Source: Anthoceros angustus
Taxonomy: Eukaryota > Streptophyta > Anthocerotopsida > Anthocerotales > Anthocerotaceae
NCBI GenBank assembly: GCA_010909165.1
Contig: VJWM01000313.1
Location: forward strand, 19,343-83,342
Direction of reading: 5' to 3'
DNA: 64,000 nucleotides
Positions 46,770-56,310 of the stretch are shown here, piece by piece (positions within the stretch are counted from its first letter, which is position 1; each line of letters opens with the position of its first letter). The position numbers and the translations under genes are program-made. The notes beneath the pieces were generated by a model. That model was not told the DNA's origin, made no database searches, and worked only from the letters and a program-made list of their open reading frames with translations.

Positions 46770-47845
46770 TGTCTTGTATGTCCCAAATGTGGCTAAAAAT
46801 CTCATGTCCATGAGCCAGCTCATAGTCTTGCACCTTTTGCATGCGTCTTGATTCTAACCATTGCTCCTTTTACGAAAGACATACCACGACACATGTGTCT
46901 TCAAAGGTATTTTAGATCCACGATCATGTAGGTTGAATATCGATTCTGGCTCCGTGTTGTTCCCCACCTCAGCACACTCAACAACAACGGTCTGATTAGT
47001 GCACTGGAGAGGCGGTGTTATGTACGCTAGACTGTCACGTTAATAGGGCTAAGCTTATTGACATGTCGAAATCAGATGTCACAAAGCTCTCCTAATGCTT
47101 CAAGCATTTACCTGTCTGCGAGTCGTGCATACTGGCTAAACAAAAGGAATCACCTTTTCCGAATGCACCTGCACACAGAGCCACAGATGTGCTGGAATTA
47201 GTGCATGCTGATATATCTGGAAAGATCCATGAGCCCTCTCTTGGAGGCTCTCGCTATTTTTTCACTCTCACCGATGATTACAGTCGCTACACATGGACTT
47301 TTCCAATGCGTGCAAAAAGTGACACCTTTAGCTACTGGGCGGCTCATTCTTTGCTCGAGGCGAGACGGCAAGTTCTTTGAAGATCCTCGAGACGGACAAA
47401 TGGGGACGAGTTTTTAACTCATCTTTTGATAACCTTCTCCAAGATGGTATCTTCGACAACTCACGATTCCTACCCCACAAAATGGCGTGTCGAGCATAAG
47501 AATCAACGCTACTCAGCATGACAAGAAGCATGCTACTTTGGGCAGGCTTACCTCAAGGCTATTGGGCCGAAGCAGTTGTAGCAGCCACATACATCCTCAG
47601 GCGGTCGACTAGTTCGGTCCGAGGACTCCTTTTGAGGTGTACTGGCGCAAGAAGCCCAACTTACTTCATCTCAAGGTCTTCGGCTCTAAGGCTTTCGCCT
47701 ATATCCCAGTTGAGAAGCGTAAGAAGCTTGACCAGCGTGCCCAGGCCCTCATTTTCGTGGGCTATAGCGAGCAGGCCAAGGCATATTGTGAATTTGGGAG
47801 TAGTAGAAGGCGAGAGCCGGAGAGCCTTAAGCACACAACTACCAA
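46770..47845 (+). pseudogene. copia 2 integrase, duplicated unit 2
   Basis: ELVHADISGKIHEPSLGG then SRYFFTLTDDYSRYTWTFPM (47,195-47,320) give the first catalytic Asp. TRSMLLWAGLPQGYWAEA with VVAATYIL (47,518-47,600) and KPNLLHLKVFGSKAFAYIPV then FVGYSEQAKAY (47,650-47,780) give the C-terminal region. The core between 47,330 and 47,500 with the second Asp and Glu is frame-shifted. Better preserved than unit 1. Confidence 0.8.
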
Positions 47846-48075
47846 ATGTATTAATTGATTGAGTAATGAACAAAATTGACTTTAAGTATCGTTTACTGTA
47901 TGGACCACATAACCCTAGGTTGACTAGTGTAGGGTTACCCCTTCGACACTCCCTCTTAACCTAACGGCGTCAACTTTTACGGCATCTGCAACCTTCAACA
48001 CTACGTTCCGTTATGTGAGAAAGCGGAAGCGAAAGCGTCATCCCGCCCAGCACTGCCAAGCTCCAGGCTCCGGAG

Positions 48076-48481
48076 ATGACCAAATCCACGGCGGAAACCC
48101 TTGCTCTTGCGGCGCTTCTTGTTGCGGCAGCTGCCCTAATCACTGTAATTCACCTTTGGAACATGACGACGCGCAGCGGCCGGAAGTATGGATTGGATAC
48201 CAACAGCTACGTTTGCTCAGCAACAAAGGGGAAAAAGGCACGAGTGGAAGGCAGCTCCATGGCGGAAGAAAAGCGAGCAGGTAGCACCGGTGGGCGCCGG
48301 TCGGTGGAGCGGTGATCGGGTTCTTGGATGGGAAGGCAAGTGGTCGATGAAAGTCGCCATAGCTGTGGTCGAGCAGGATGTCCTCAAAAAACCTGAAGAT
48401 ACCAGTGTTGAACATGCCTTGAGCTACGAAGATGGCATGGTGCCCTTGCCCATGGAGTTCGTGCACGCGTTGAGGGGTTGA
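48076..48481 (+). pseudogene. membrane-anchored non-retroviral ORF, possible captured exon
   Basis: The ORF MTKSTAETLALAALLVAAAA continues ALITVIHLWNMTTRSGRKYG, a classic signal-anchor helix followed by a basic segment (48,076-48,315). A second frame continues WEGKWSMKVAIAVVEQDVLK to 48,481. A degraded copy lies in unit 1 (46,430-46,690). It does not resemble any copia domain and sits between integrase and the end of the unit. Captured host sequence or a chance ORF from the unrelated insert are both possible. No family recognised. Confidence 0.35.
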
Positions 48482-48689
48482 AATCTTGTGGATCTTTGTT
48501 GCGGCGTGATTCGTCGATCTGATGGCTTCATCCACTGCAGGCAACAAGGCATATGGAAGAACATGGTATTTGTGTGTGACGTGTGGAGAACCATGGTGCG
48601 GAGGAACTCGGGTTCCCCATCGGATAAGTTCTCAAAGCTGTGTCAAAATGAAAGAAGCATAGTCTTGATGCGGTCAAGGCCGATCATAT

Positions 48690-49624
48690 GAGTGTAGTGC
48701 TTGAACTTGGGTAGAGCTTGGTAAAGATGTCAGAGGTGTTGAGTGACATCAACATAATCAACTTTGACCACTCCTCTTGCGGCCCGTCACGGATATAGTG
48801 GTGTTGGATCTCTATGTTCGTTAGTACGTGGTTTAGCAACAAGCTCAAGTGCTCGGTGTTGTCACACGGGATGAGGTAAGTCGGGCATGGGTGACCAGGT
48901 CTTTCGGAGTGGGCGCAGCCGTGCCTCTTTGGAAGCCTCATGGCGATTTATACTCGGCTTGATCGAGAAAGGTATAGGGGTTTGCTTCTTACAACTCCAG
49001 CTCACAGAGGCGTTGGCCAGCATAAAACAGTAAGTAGATAAGCTTCTACGGCCATCAGCATCGAACCCGGTCGGCATCACTGTAAAGCCGGAGAGATAGA
49101 ATATTTCTGTGCCTTTGCTTTTGTAGAATAACCGCCCATATGGGTTCCCTATGATACACGAAGATATGTTTCACGGCTACCCAATGAGGCGACGAGATTT
49201 TCCATAAAGCTGGCGGCTTGATGCTCACTGCATACTGGATGTCAGGGCGGGTCCAATTTGCCACAAAAATGAGGCTACCGTGACATCTGGATGTGCACCT
49301 CTGCCATGTCCTTTTTAGCTTCAGTGGAGGTAGGACATTGCATGGCTGTCGACTTAATGCTACGGTGATGGGGTAGCTATTTGGATGAGCACAGATCCAT
49401 CTTGAACTTGTGCAGGATCTCACGGATATATTTATGCTGATGGATAATTAGAAGACCCTCCTTGCGAACTCGGAGGATTTGAATCCCCAGACAGAACTTT
49501 AGATCTCCTATGTCCTTCATGTCAAATTTGTTGCTAAGCATTTGTTTGACCTCAGCTAACAAAAGTTGATTGTTTGTGACCAGAATTACGTCATCTACAT
49601 ACAATGCAAGGACAACAAATGAAG
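48690..49624 (-). pseudogene. copia RT-RNase H fragment, reversed
   Basis: The minus strand starts at 49,604 with LYVDDVILVTNNQLLLAEVK (intact RT catalytic YVDD). It continues through MKDIGDLKFCLGIQILR and the RNase H region in several frames (VANWTRPDIQYAVS; HVLTNIEIQHHYIRD; LNTSDIFTKLYP). It is a different copia family from copia 1. It is cut within RT by the LTR of copia 3 at 49,625. Confidence 0.85.
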
Positions 49625-49818
49625 TGTTAAGAATATGTAATCCAACACTCGCTTGGGTTTAGTTATATTAAGGCCAGGGAGCCCAAGGGGTGCGACTCTT
49701 AGGTGACTAGTTATATAGGAACCTTTTCAACCATATGTTTTGTTGTTGTTCATACTCTTTGAATTATTACACTTTTACAATTCCATGTGAGTCTTCTCTA
49801 CTCCTCTAGAAATGCACA
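49625..49818 (+). repeat. 5' LTR of copia 3
   Basis: It begins TGTTAAGAATATGTAATCC, ends AATGCACA and directly abuts the primer-binding site. TG...CA ends, 194 bp. No 3' partner is in the window. Confidence 0.75.
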
Positions 49819-49831
49819 TGGTATCAGAGCC
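49819..49831 (+). other. copia 3 primer-binding site
   Basis: TGGTATCAGAGCC, exact plant copia site complementary to initiator tRNA(Met), directly after the LTR. Confidence 0.9.
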
Positions 49832-49875
49832 ATGCTCTGCAATTTGCTAAAATCCTTGAAGAATGCCGAGGCAGG

Positions 49876-50424
49876 GTGGATTGCCTAAGCGGCATCGTCG
49901 GGCTGGACCTCCACCACAACAATTCCTTGGAGGCCCTACGACAAGCGGCGGATTGTGCAGATAGACACCTGGCTTGGACCTCTCTGACAAAACTACCACC
50001 GCCATGGCTACAGCGATTTGTAGCTGCTTGCAGTTCGGCTGGATCAGCCCATTCTCTACAGAGCAATCAACTAGTGGATCGTCTCTACAGAGAGCGTTGT
50101 GAAAGGAGAGGACAAAATTCAGAGGATTATCTCTTCAGACCTCGGCCTGAGGCTTTTCCTTCCTCTCCTGCACAATTACAAGCCCAACTTGATCAGATTC
50201 TTGATAATCAGAGGATCATCGGGCTGAGAATTGAGGAACAATATCAACGTTTCCTCAGGGCTGTTCACTATAGGGATGTAGTGATACAGGCTCACCTACG
50301 GGATATAACAGATTTGACAACCAGTCTTGGATCACAATCAATTCGGGGTGCCCCAATCTTTAGCCTTGGAGGTCGTCGACACCCAATCCTCGGCTCACGC
50401 GTTGGGGAGGCGGGAGGCATGTGA
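49876..50424 (+). CDS. extra ORF between primer-binding site and gag, copia 3
   Basis: A 182-residue open frame starting MDCLSGIVGLDLHHNNSLEA. The middle (residues about 65-130) is Gln/Arg/Glu-rich with LQAQLDQILDNQRIIGLRIE, suggesting a coiled coil; the end is Gly/Arg-rich. It is not gag, which starts at 50,802. A similarly placed ORF in copia 4 (60,518-60,976) also has a charged helical region (VTKDVFNLRKESPIRR) but little direct similarity, so a leader ORF may be a shared feature. Function unknown. The start is the first ATG of the open frame; no promoter evidence beyond the LTR. Confidence 0.5.
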   Translation: MDCLSGIVGLDLHHNNSLEALRQAADCADRHLAWTSLTKLPPPWLQRFVAACSSAGSAHSLQSNQLVDRLYRERCERRGQNSEDYLFRPRPEAFPSSPAQLQAQLDQILDNQRIIGLRIEEQYQRFLRAVHYRDVVIQAHLRDITDLTTSLGSQSIRGAPIFSLGGRRHPILGSRVGEAGGM

Positions 50425-50801
50425 CGCATTCCTTAGAGCGTCACGTCGCGCTGGCCTTACGTGAAGCCGACCCTTGTGGGAGGAGACGGCAACCGATTTT
50501 TGTTCCTCTCCTTCCACACCAGCTATGAAGAGGCGCACCTGTACCTGTTGGACATGAGAAGCCAACCGCCAACTTCGTGAGAGCAGGTCAAGAAATAAAG
50601 GACTTCTAACCCTAATGTTACCTTTTCCTGACCACGTCTTGGTTTTATTATCTAACGTGTCTGAATTAGGGAGGAAGAACCACTGAGCATGGCACAAGCA
50701 GGCTCACATGCCTATGCATGTCCTCCTGCCTGTGCTTCGCCGAGTGTGCCCTTCCCCCCTGAACACAGGATGTTAGATATAACTCTTCATGATAGACCTG
50801 C

Positions 50802-51692
50802 ATGTCTATAAATCAACTTGTAAGCCAATTTAACTCCCTGTCACTTAACAACGCAGTAGTTATGGCTACTAGCAGTGCATACGCCACGTCCTCATCAGGC
50901 CCTATCTTCACAGACCATATAAAAGAGAAAGATCGATTCAATGGCTTACAGTACCCTGTCTGGCGTGTTCGCATGAAGTCCACCCTCATTGGTAGAGGTG
51001 TGTGGAAGGTTGTGGATAAGACTCTCCCCAAACCTGATCCAACTACTGACCCAGCCCCCTCGGCCGTAGACGTCGAGAAGTGGGACAACCTTAACGGTAT
51101 AGCTATAGCACTCCTCATCAGTGGCCTGGATTCCTCTCTAGTCCCCAGCATTGAGTTCCTGACAGAGGCTCACGCAATCTGGGATCAGCTGTCTAACACA
51201 TATAATGTTAACAATGTTCTTACCATGTATAATGCTAGACAGGAATTCAATGCTCTTCGCATGAGAGAAGGTGAAACAATAGCAACACATACCTCTAAGT
51301 TTCGCCACCTGAGGGGGCAGCTAGAATCACTTGGCTCAAAAATGTCAGAAGTGGATACTGCAGCTCAGCTTTTGATGAGCCTACCCCCCTCATATCAGAA
51401 CTTTGTCACCAGCCTTATGCTAGTTTCTAGTAAGGCAGGACAGTCAGCATCTGCTTCCACCCTTACAGTGGAGGAGATAATTGGGGCTCTCTATCAGCAA
51501 GAGCAGAGTCGCTTAAATGCTGGTGGTATCCCCAAGCCCAGGACAGAGAAAGCACTGGCTGCTAAATACAAACCCTACAGGAACAAGGGAAAAGCATCAG
51601 CTGGAGGCTCCAAGAGTGAGTCAAGTTTTGCTTCTTCAAGTAATGAAAATTATGGCCGGTGTGGAGTTGCTTTGGCCATTGGAAGCGCGTGA
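50802..51692 (+). pseudogene. copia 3 gag
   Basis: The open 296-residue frame opens with MSINQLVSQFNSLSLNNAVV. It includes KDRFNGLQYPVWRVRMKSTL (the canonical copia gag opening), TYNVNNVLTMYNARQEF, TSKFRHLRGQLESLGSKMSE, LLMSLPPSYQNFVTSLML and VEEIIGALYQQEQSRLNAGG. These are the UBN2-type capsid motifs in order. The frame breaks in the zinc knuckle (51,650-51,715), where CGVA and GHW-K-ECV-like pieces remain in different frames. Gag forms the cytoplasmic particle. Apart from that break it looks intact; copia gag-pol is normally one frame. Confidence 0.85.
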
Positions 51693-51779
51693 GTGTGTCG
51701 AAGAAGAGGTGGCGAGCCCGGAAATCAGGCTGCGACAATCGACGATGTAGGTAACCGAGGATAAGAGTCCAGCGAGAAT

Positions 51780-52774
51780 ACCATGGTGAAGATTCTAACG
51801 TTGCTTGATCAATTGCAGCAAGACAAGGGGTGGTACCTTCATAGCGGAGCCACCGCCCATATCTGTAATGATGAAGCACAATTTCTACAGGCTGGACCTT
51901 CGTCCATTTAAGGAAAGAGTGCTTGGGAGATGAGCAGAATCAAACCAGTTTGCCTACACAAGGCCTTGGGATATGTAAATTTCCCCTGCAAGATGGTTCC
52001 ACTCTCATATTGGATCATGTCCTCTACGTTCCACAGATGGGTAAGAATCTCATGTCCATGAGTAAGTTGATGCAGCAAGGCACCTTTGAGATCTTTGTCT
52101 CAGCAGGAGATTGCTGTTTCTTCAGGCCAGAGCTTCCTGGTCATTGCGTCTTCAGAGGTGTCCCTCATGATGACCTGTACAGACTTTCCATCACAGGAAG
52201 TCTAGATGCCGTTGCACTCTCCACAGGACCACCTTCCATGAAGCCAGAAACATTAGCTTCCCTTTGGCATGCACGACTAGGTCATGTCAACAGAAACAAG
52301 CTTATTGACATGTCGTCTAAAGACTGCTATAGAGAGCCCTTACCTAAGTATTTCAAGAACCTTCCCGCTTGTGAGTCGTGTGTACTTGCCAAGCAAAAGG
52401 AGCTCCCATTTCCCAAACATGCACATAGGGCAGATACAACATTGGCATTAGTTCATGCTGATATTTCTGGCAAGATCCACGAGCCGTCACTCGGTGGATC
52501 ACTCTACTACTTCACTCTAACGGATGACTTTAGTAGATATTCATGGACTTATCCAATGCACCTTAAAAGTGACACTTTCATGTACTTTAAGGATTGGTTA
52601 AATACTGTAGAGAGGCAGTCTGGTAATCTCCTTAAGATCCTAAGGACTGACAACGGCACAGAATTTATCACTTCTGATGATTTCCTACAAGAGAAAGGTA
52701 TTGAGAGGCAGCTCATCGTGCCGTACACTCAGCAACAGAATGGTGTAGCCAAAAGGAAAACCAGACTCTGTTAG
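51780..52774 (+). pseudogene. copia 3 protease remnant and integrase
   Basis: The protease motif reads WYLHSGATAHICNDEAQFL (about 51,829-51,885), with the catalytic Asp of D-S-G replaced by His. The frame from 51,923 then runs 283 residues: LQDGSTLILDHVLYVPQMGK, the HHCC module (HARLGHVNRNK ... CESCVLAKQK), and the integrase core with Asp in HADISGKIHE and Asp in RTDNGTEF. The expected Glu of QQNGVAERKN reads QQNGVAKRKT, so the third catalytic residue is Lys. A stop follows at 52,772 and the next frame takes over at once. Integration activity would be lost if these are real. Confidence 0.85.
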
Positions 52775-52776
52775 GA

Positions 52777-53325
52777 ATGACTCGAAGCATGCTATTATGG
52801 TCAGGGCTGCCACAAGGCTATTGGGCAGAAGCCGTGGTTGCTGCAACTTATATACTGAACAGAGTAGTCACCAGTTCCCTACCAGGCAAGACTCCATATG
52901 AGGTCTTCTGGAAAAGAAAACCCAGCATCTTACACTTGCGTGTCTTTGGATCCAGGGCATATGCCTACATTCCAGAGCCAAAGCGCAAGAAGTTAGAAAA
53001 CAGGGCTAAGGGACTGATCTTTGTGGGCTACAGTGAGCATGTGAAGGCATACAAGTTATATGACCCAGAATATCAAACTGTGACATTGGCTCGCAGTGTT
53101 ACCTTTCTGGAGCCTTCTGAATCTGCTACTTCTCATGCTCCCGTTCTCACAGACGGCATAGCTTCAGAGGGAGTAATTGAAGCTACTGAAGTGACCGGCT
53201 TTTATCATGACATAGTTCCACCTACCTTGTTCCCCGATGGTGATGATCTAAAGCTTTCGGTGATGAAGACACCACCCTTCTCGGCCCTGGGTTGCCAGTT
53301 CCTCGATTCTTCTTTGAAGGCCTAG
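52777..53325 (+). pseudogene. copia 3 integrase C-terminal region
   Basis: The open 182-residue frame continues directly from the integrase core after a frame shift at 52,770-52,777. It contains TRSMLLWSGLPQGYWAEAVV, GKTPYEVFWKRKPSILHLRV, FGSRAYAYIPEPKRKKLENR and KGLIFVGYSEHVKAYKLYDP, the standard copia integrase C-terminus. About 100 poorly conserved residues follow. Ends at 53,325 before a degraded linker. Confidence 0.85.
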
Positions 53326-53606
53326 CAGGCTGGTCAGTTTTTCGATGCTGCTCAAAGCATCGATTCACAATCTGGTCTTGAGCCTCTTGTTTTGGATGCG
53401 GCGGCACCTCCGGCACTGACCACTGTTCTTGGGCGAGATCCGGTTGAACCCGGCCTCGGCTGACCGAGAACCGAATTGGCCTTGCTTTGTGACCTGCGCT
53501 AGAACTGTCGCCATGAAGCTCTCGACATAGGCCACCTCCCGACCAGTGGTCGGAACCTAGATATGAGTCAATAGACTTTCGCACCTCTACCTGTTCCCAA
53601 CACAAA

Positions 53607-54235
53607 GTGCTTCAAGTCTCTCCAACTCTGCCCGATGAACCCACGTCCTTGACTCAAGCCTTCACCGGCCCTGAATCCTCCCAGTGGCGTTTCGCAGTGG
53701 AGGATGAATACCAGAGTTTGATTACCAATCGCACTTGGACCTTAGTCGATCCGCCACCTGGTAGGAAGCCCATATCTTGTAAGTGGGTCTTTAAATTAAA
53801 ACTGAATGCTCAAGGACAAGTTGCTCGCTTCAAGGCACGACTTGTGGCTCGTGGGTTCTCTCAAGTGGAAGGCCTCGACTATCAGGAGACTTTCTCCCCA
53901 AATGCGATTACATCCATCGGGATGATACTCGCTTCCATTGGCAGGCGGATTTGGAACTTCACCAAATGGACGTATGCACTGCCTTCCTATATGGCTCCCT
54001 TGATGAAGATCTGTATATGGAGCAGCCGGAAGGCTATGTTAGCAAGGAGCATCCAAACAAAGTACTTAAGCTGCTTAAATGCATCTATGGCCTGAAACAG
54101 AGTGGGAGAGTATGGTACATCACCATGCATCTTTATCTCCTTAGCATCTCTTTGAAGCGGTCTTTGCGAGCCGATGTGTTTGGTATCCCGGAGGATCCGC
54201 TTTCGTGCTCCTTGCACTGTATGTGGACGATATGA
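53607..54235 (+). pseudogene. copia 3 reverse transcriptase, truncated
   Basis: The first frame (53,607-54,095) carries RT motifs: WRFAVEDEYQSLITNRTWTL, CKWVFKLKLNAQGQVARFKA, RLVARGFSQVEGLDYQETFS. A second frame from 53,951 carries LHQMDVCTAFLYGSLDEDLY, MEQPEGYVSK and LLKCIYGLKQSGRVWY, reaching ALYVDD at about 54,220 (first two Asp of the catalytic pair). One frameshift separates the two frames near 53,920-53,950. The gene stops exactly at YVDD, where the gypsy fragment is joined. Confidence 0.85.
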
Positions 54236-54878
54236 GGATCAAGCAGTACAGGCTGAACCCCAAGTATTCTATGGTCGTCAAGGATCAATTTGGATCGATG
54301 CTTGGAAATTTGGGGTGATTACAGGTACTCACGGTGAGTGGGTTGCACCATCGTAATTGTGCCAAGAAGCGGTGAGAAAGGTTGGTGCCAAGATTTGAAG
54401 CTCAATGAAGCAACAAGAAGGATCATCACCCTTTACCTTTCATGGACGATGTCTTTGGACACGATTGGCCGGACATGAGATATACGATTTTCTTGGGCGG
54501 GTATTAAGGTACAATCAAATTTCGCTACGAAGGAGGATCGAGGACAAGACAACATTCACGGGTTGGGAACTTACGCTTATTGAAGCTCCCTTTCGGGTGC
54601 AGCGCCCCACTTTCCAGTGTGGTGAGCGATATTTCGGGACTTCTTGAGAAAGTTCATGGAGGTATTCCTGGATGATTTCTGCGTGTTTGGAAAGAGAGAC
54701 CTGCATCTAGACCATTTGAGGCAATGTTTTCGAAGTCGCGAGTCAATCATGAAGCTTCATCCGATGTTATTTTAGTATGAGGAAGGTATTTTGTTGGCAC
54801 ATCGAGTTTCAGTAAGAGGGTTACAGGTAGATAAGGATAAAGTAGCGGTGATAGGCGAGATGGGCCTTTCCACAGACG
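54236..54878 (+). pseudogene. gypsy RT, frame-broken part
   Basis: GRVLRYNQISLRR and EDKTTFTGWELTLIEAPFRV (54,490-54,610) are the degraded YSGYNQI / TTFTTDWGTY region. FMEVFLDDFCVFGKRDLHLD (54,655-54,715) contains the RT catalytic pair in LDDF. Broken in at least four places. Confidence 0.75.
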
Positions 54879-55964
54879 GTGAGACAGGTGCGAGCTTTTG
54901 TAGGACTCGTAGGGTATTACAGGAGGTTCATCAAGGATTTCGCCAAGAAGGCAGCCTTGTTGACACAACTGACCAAGAAGGATACACCCTTCGAATGGAC
55001 CAATGCAAGACAGGAAGCTTTTCAGCAACTGAAGGACAGCTTAGTGAGCGCGCCAACATTACAACCGCCAGATTGGGAGAAACCGTTTCACGTCTACGTG
55101 GATGTGTCCGCTTATGCCATTGGGACCGTCCTAAGCCAGAAAGATGAGAAGAAACGGGATCATCCGATTTTCTATGCGGGAAGGCAGCTCACGGATGCTG
55201 AAAAGAACTACTCAACCACGGAGCGGGAGGGTCTTGGTATCATTTACTCCTGTAAGAAGTTTAGACACTATCTGCTTGCTTGCAAGGTGACGTTTCATGT
55301 TGACCATTTTGCGTTGAAGTACCTTGTAAACAAGCCGGATCTGTCAGGAAGGATTGCCAGGTGGATATTACTGCTCCAAGAGTTTGATTATGACGTAGAA
55401 ACTAGGCCAGGGAAGCAGCATCAAAATGCTGATTTCATTTCTCGTCTAAGGACTGGAGAACGACTCGAAGCCACCGATGACCGATTTCCTGACGAGGAGT
55501 TGGTTGCCACGGCCTGGGTCGAAGGGGGAGGACGCAAGCATGTTGTAGACAGCCTAAGAATTGATCAGCAAGTCTTGTTGCCAGCAGAGAGGCCAAATGA
55601 GCAAGAAGGGAGCGTTGTGCAGGAAAAGCTGCAGCAGGACAATCTGGAAATCCGAGAGAGGGTAAAAGGGCGCCAGCATGAGCGTGAGGAGGACGCTGAA
55701 ATGCTCCTCAAGGGTGAGCAGTCAGGAGGGCTGCAAGTGGAGGCCACACGTCGGCAAAAGGAAGAGGCAAAAACGGACATGAGAGCACCGTCTGTGAATG
55801 ACGAGAAGGACCACACTTGGCAAGGTCGGAAACGAGGCGCCACAGGGCCGCGAGGAGGAGAAGGCCCTAGGGAGGTGGACACACCAGAGAACGAAGAAGG
55901 GGATGCGCTTCATGCAAAGTTTGAGCGAAGTGCGAGGAAGGGAGTAGAGCGCCTTGCTCGTTGA
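54879..55964 (+). pseudogene. best-preserved gypsy RNase H with charged tail
   Basis: A 361-residue open frame. Residues 1-60 are the RT thumb/connection (VRAFVGLVGYYRRFIKDFAK). About 60-190 is RNase H, with catalytic Asp in VDVSAYAIGTVLSQKDE, Glu in TEREGLGIIYSCKKFRHYLL and Asp in FHVDHFALKYLVNKPDLSGR. WILLLQEFDYDVETRPGKQH and ADFISRL close the domain. From about 215 a highly charged, Glu/Gln/Arg-rich tail follows. The last 8-10 codons read LTR sequence (the fusion point is near 55,940), so the C-terminus is artificial. Start methionine is internal to pol. Confidence 0.9.
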
Positions 55965-56109
55965 GAAGGCTGAGAATTTGTGTCTCTGCAGATAGCGATT
56001 GGTGATCACAAGGCCTCGAACTTTCACACGAGTCTCATGGGCCGAGAAACCCAGCGTCTGAGGCGGCGATTGGGATAAGTGTGGCCGCTATAGTGGGAGG
56101 ACCTCGGGG

Positions 56110-56310
56110 TGCCCGGGTTTTCCCTACCACACTAGGCACACCAAGTCTAGCTTGCAATTGATGCAGCGTAATCTTAGTCGATCGAGCCGATCCATAATTG
56201 ATGATTTTGTGCCCGGGTTTTCCCTACCACACTAGGCACCTGCAGTCTAACTTGCAATTGATGCAGTCGTAATCTTAGTCGATCGAGCCGGTCCATAATT
56301 GATGATTTTG
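56110..56310. repeat. two-copy 100-bp tandem repeat spanning LTR end
   Basis: TGCCCGGGTTTTCCCTACCA starts at 56,110 and 56,210. The unit is LTR end plus about 80 bp of flank, ending ATAATTGATGATTTTG both times, and a third TGCCCG follows. Differences include GATGCAGCGTAATC versus GATGCAGTCGTAATC. Confidence 0.9.

Larger units (their letters stand above)
41597..48362 (+). mobile_element. Ty1/copia element 2, rearranged
   Basis: A short LTR end with a TATA box (TATAAAAG, 41,680-41,687) is followed by the primer-binding site TGGTATCGAGCC (41,760-41,771) and a long leader. Gag (43,640-45,020), protease start, and integrase in two tandem copies come next. No RT-RNase H or 3' LTR was found. The element is of the same family as copia 3 (shared gag and integrase sequences), but its 3' half has been replaced by a tandem duplication containing unrelated sequence. 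The left edge is the break with the reversed copia RNase H. Confidence 0.7.
45117..48362 (+). repeat. tandem duplication of a 1.6-kb integrase-plus-unknown unit
   Basis: Unit 1 (45,117-46,705) and unit 2 (46,706-48,362) share landmarks in order. These are the CTGCGCATTGATGGC-type start, ATCCATGAGCCCTCTCTTGG (45,642 and 47,227), CAAGAAGCATGCTACTTTGG (45,921 and 47,522), GGACCACATAACCCTAGGTTG (46,275 and 47,900) and GAAAGTCGCCATA (46,690 and 48,350). Each unit contains copia integrase followed by about 0.5 kb unrelated to copia. Differences are largely CAG versus CG and small indels. Confidence 0.85.
49625..54235 (+). mobile_element. Ty1/copia retrotransposon 3, 3'-truncated
   Basis: A 194-bp 5' LTR, canonical primer-binding site, extra leader ORF, gag, protease, integrase and RT lie in order. 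The element stops inside RT at LYVDD, where gypsy sequence begins at 54,236; RNase H and the 3' LTR are absent. It inserted into the reversed copia fragment. It is the least decayed copia here, with long open stretches and only a few frame breaks. Confidence 0.9.
54236..56132 (+). mobile_element. gypsy fragment with fused LTR end
   Basis: It begins within RT (IKQYRLNPKYSMVVKDQ, 54,238-54,290), the same place as 1,720-1,770 in copy A. It continues through RT, RNase H and the charged tail, then switches near 55,940 to the end of the LTR (55,940-56,132). That end is the reverse complement of 36,004-36,185 and closes with CCTACCACA. Integrase and most of the LTR are missing, so this is a deletion derivative. 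Same family as copies A and B, opposite orientation. Confidence 0.85.

Noticed and set aside
54879-55964. Intact 361-codon host gene
   Set aside because: The frame is RT thumb, RNase H and tail of gypsy pol, present in two other copies, and its end is an artificial fusion to LTR.
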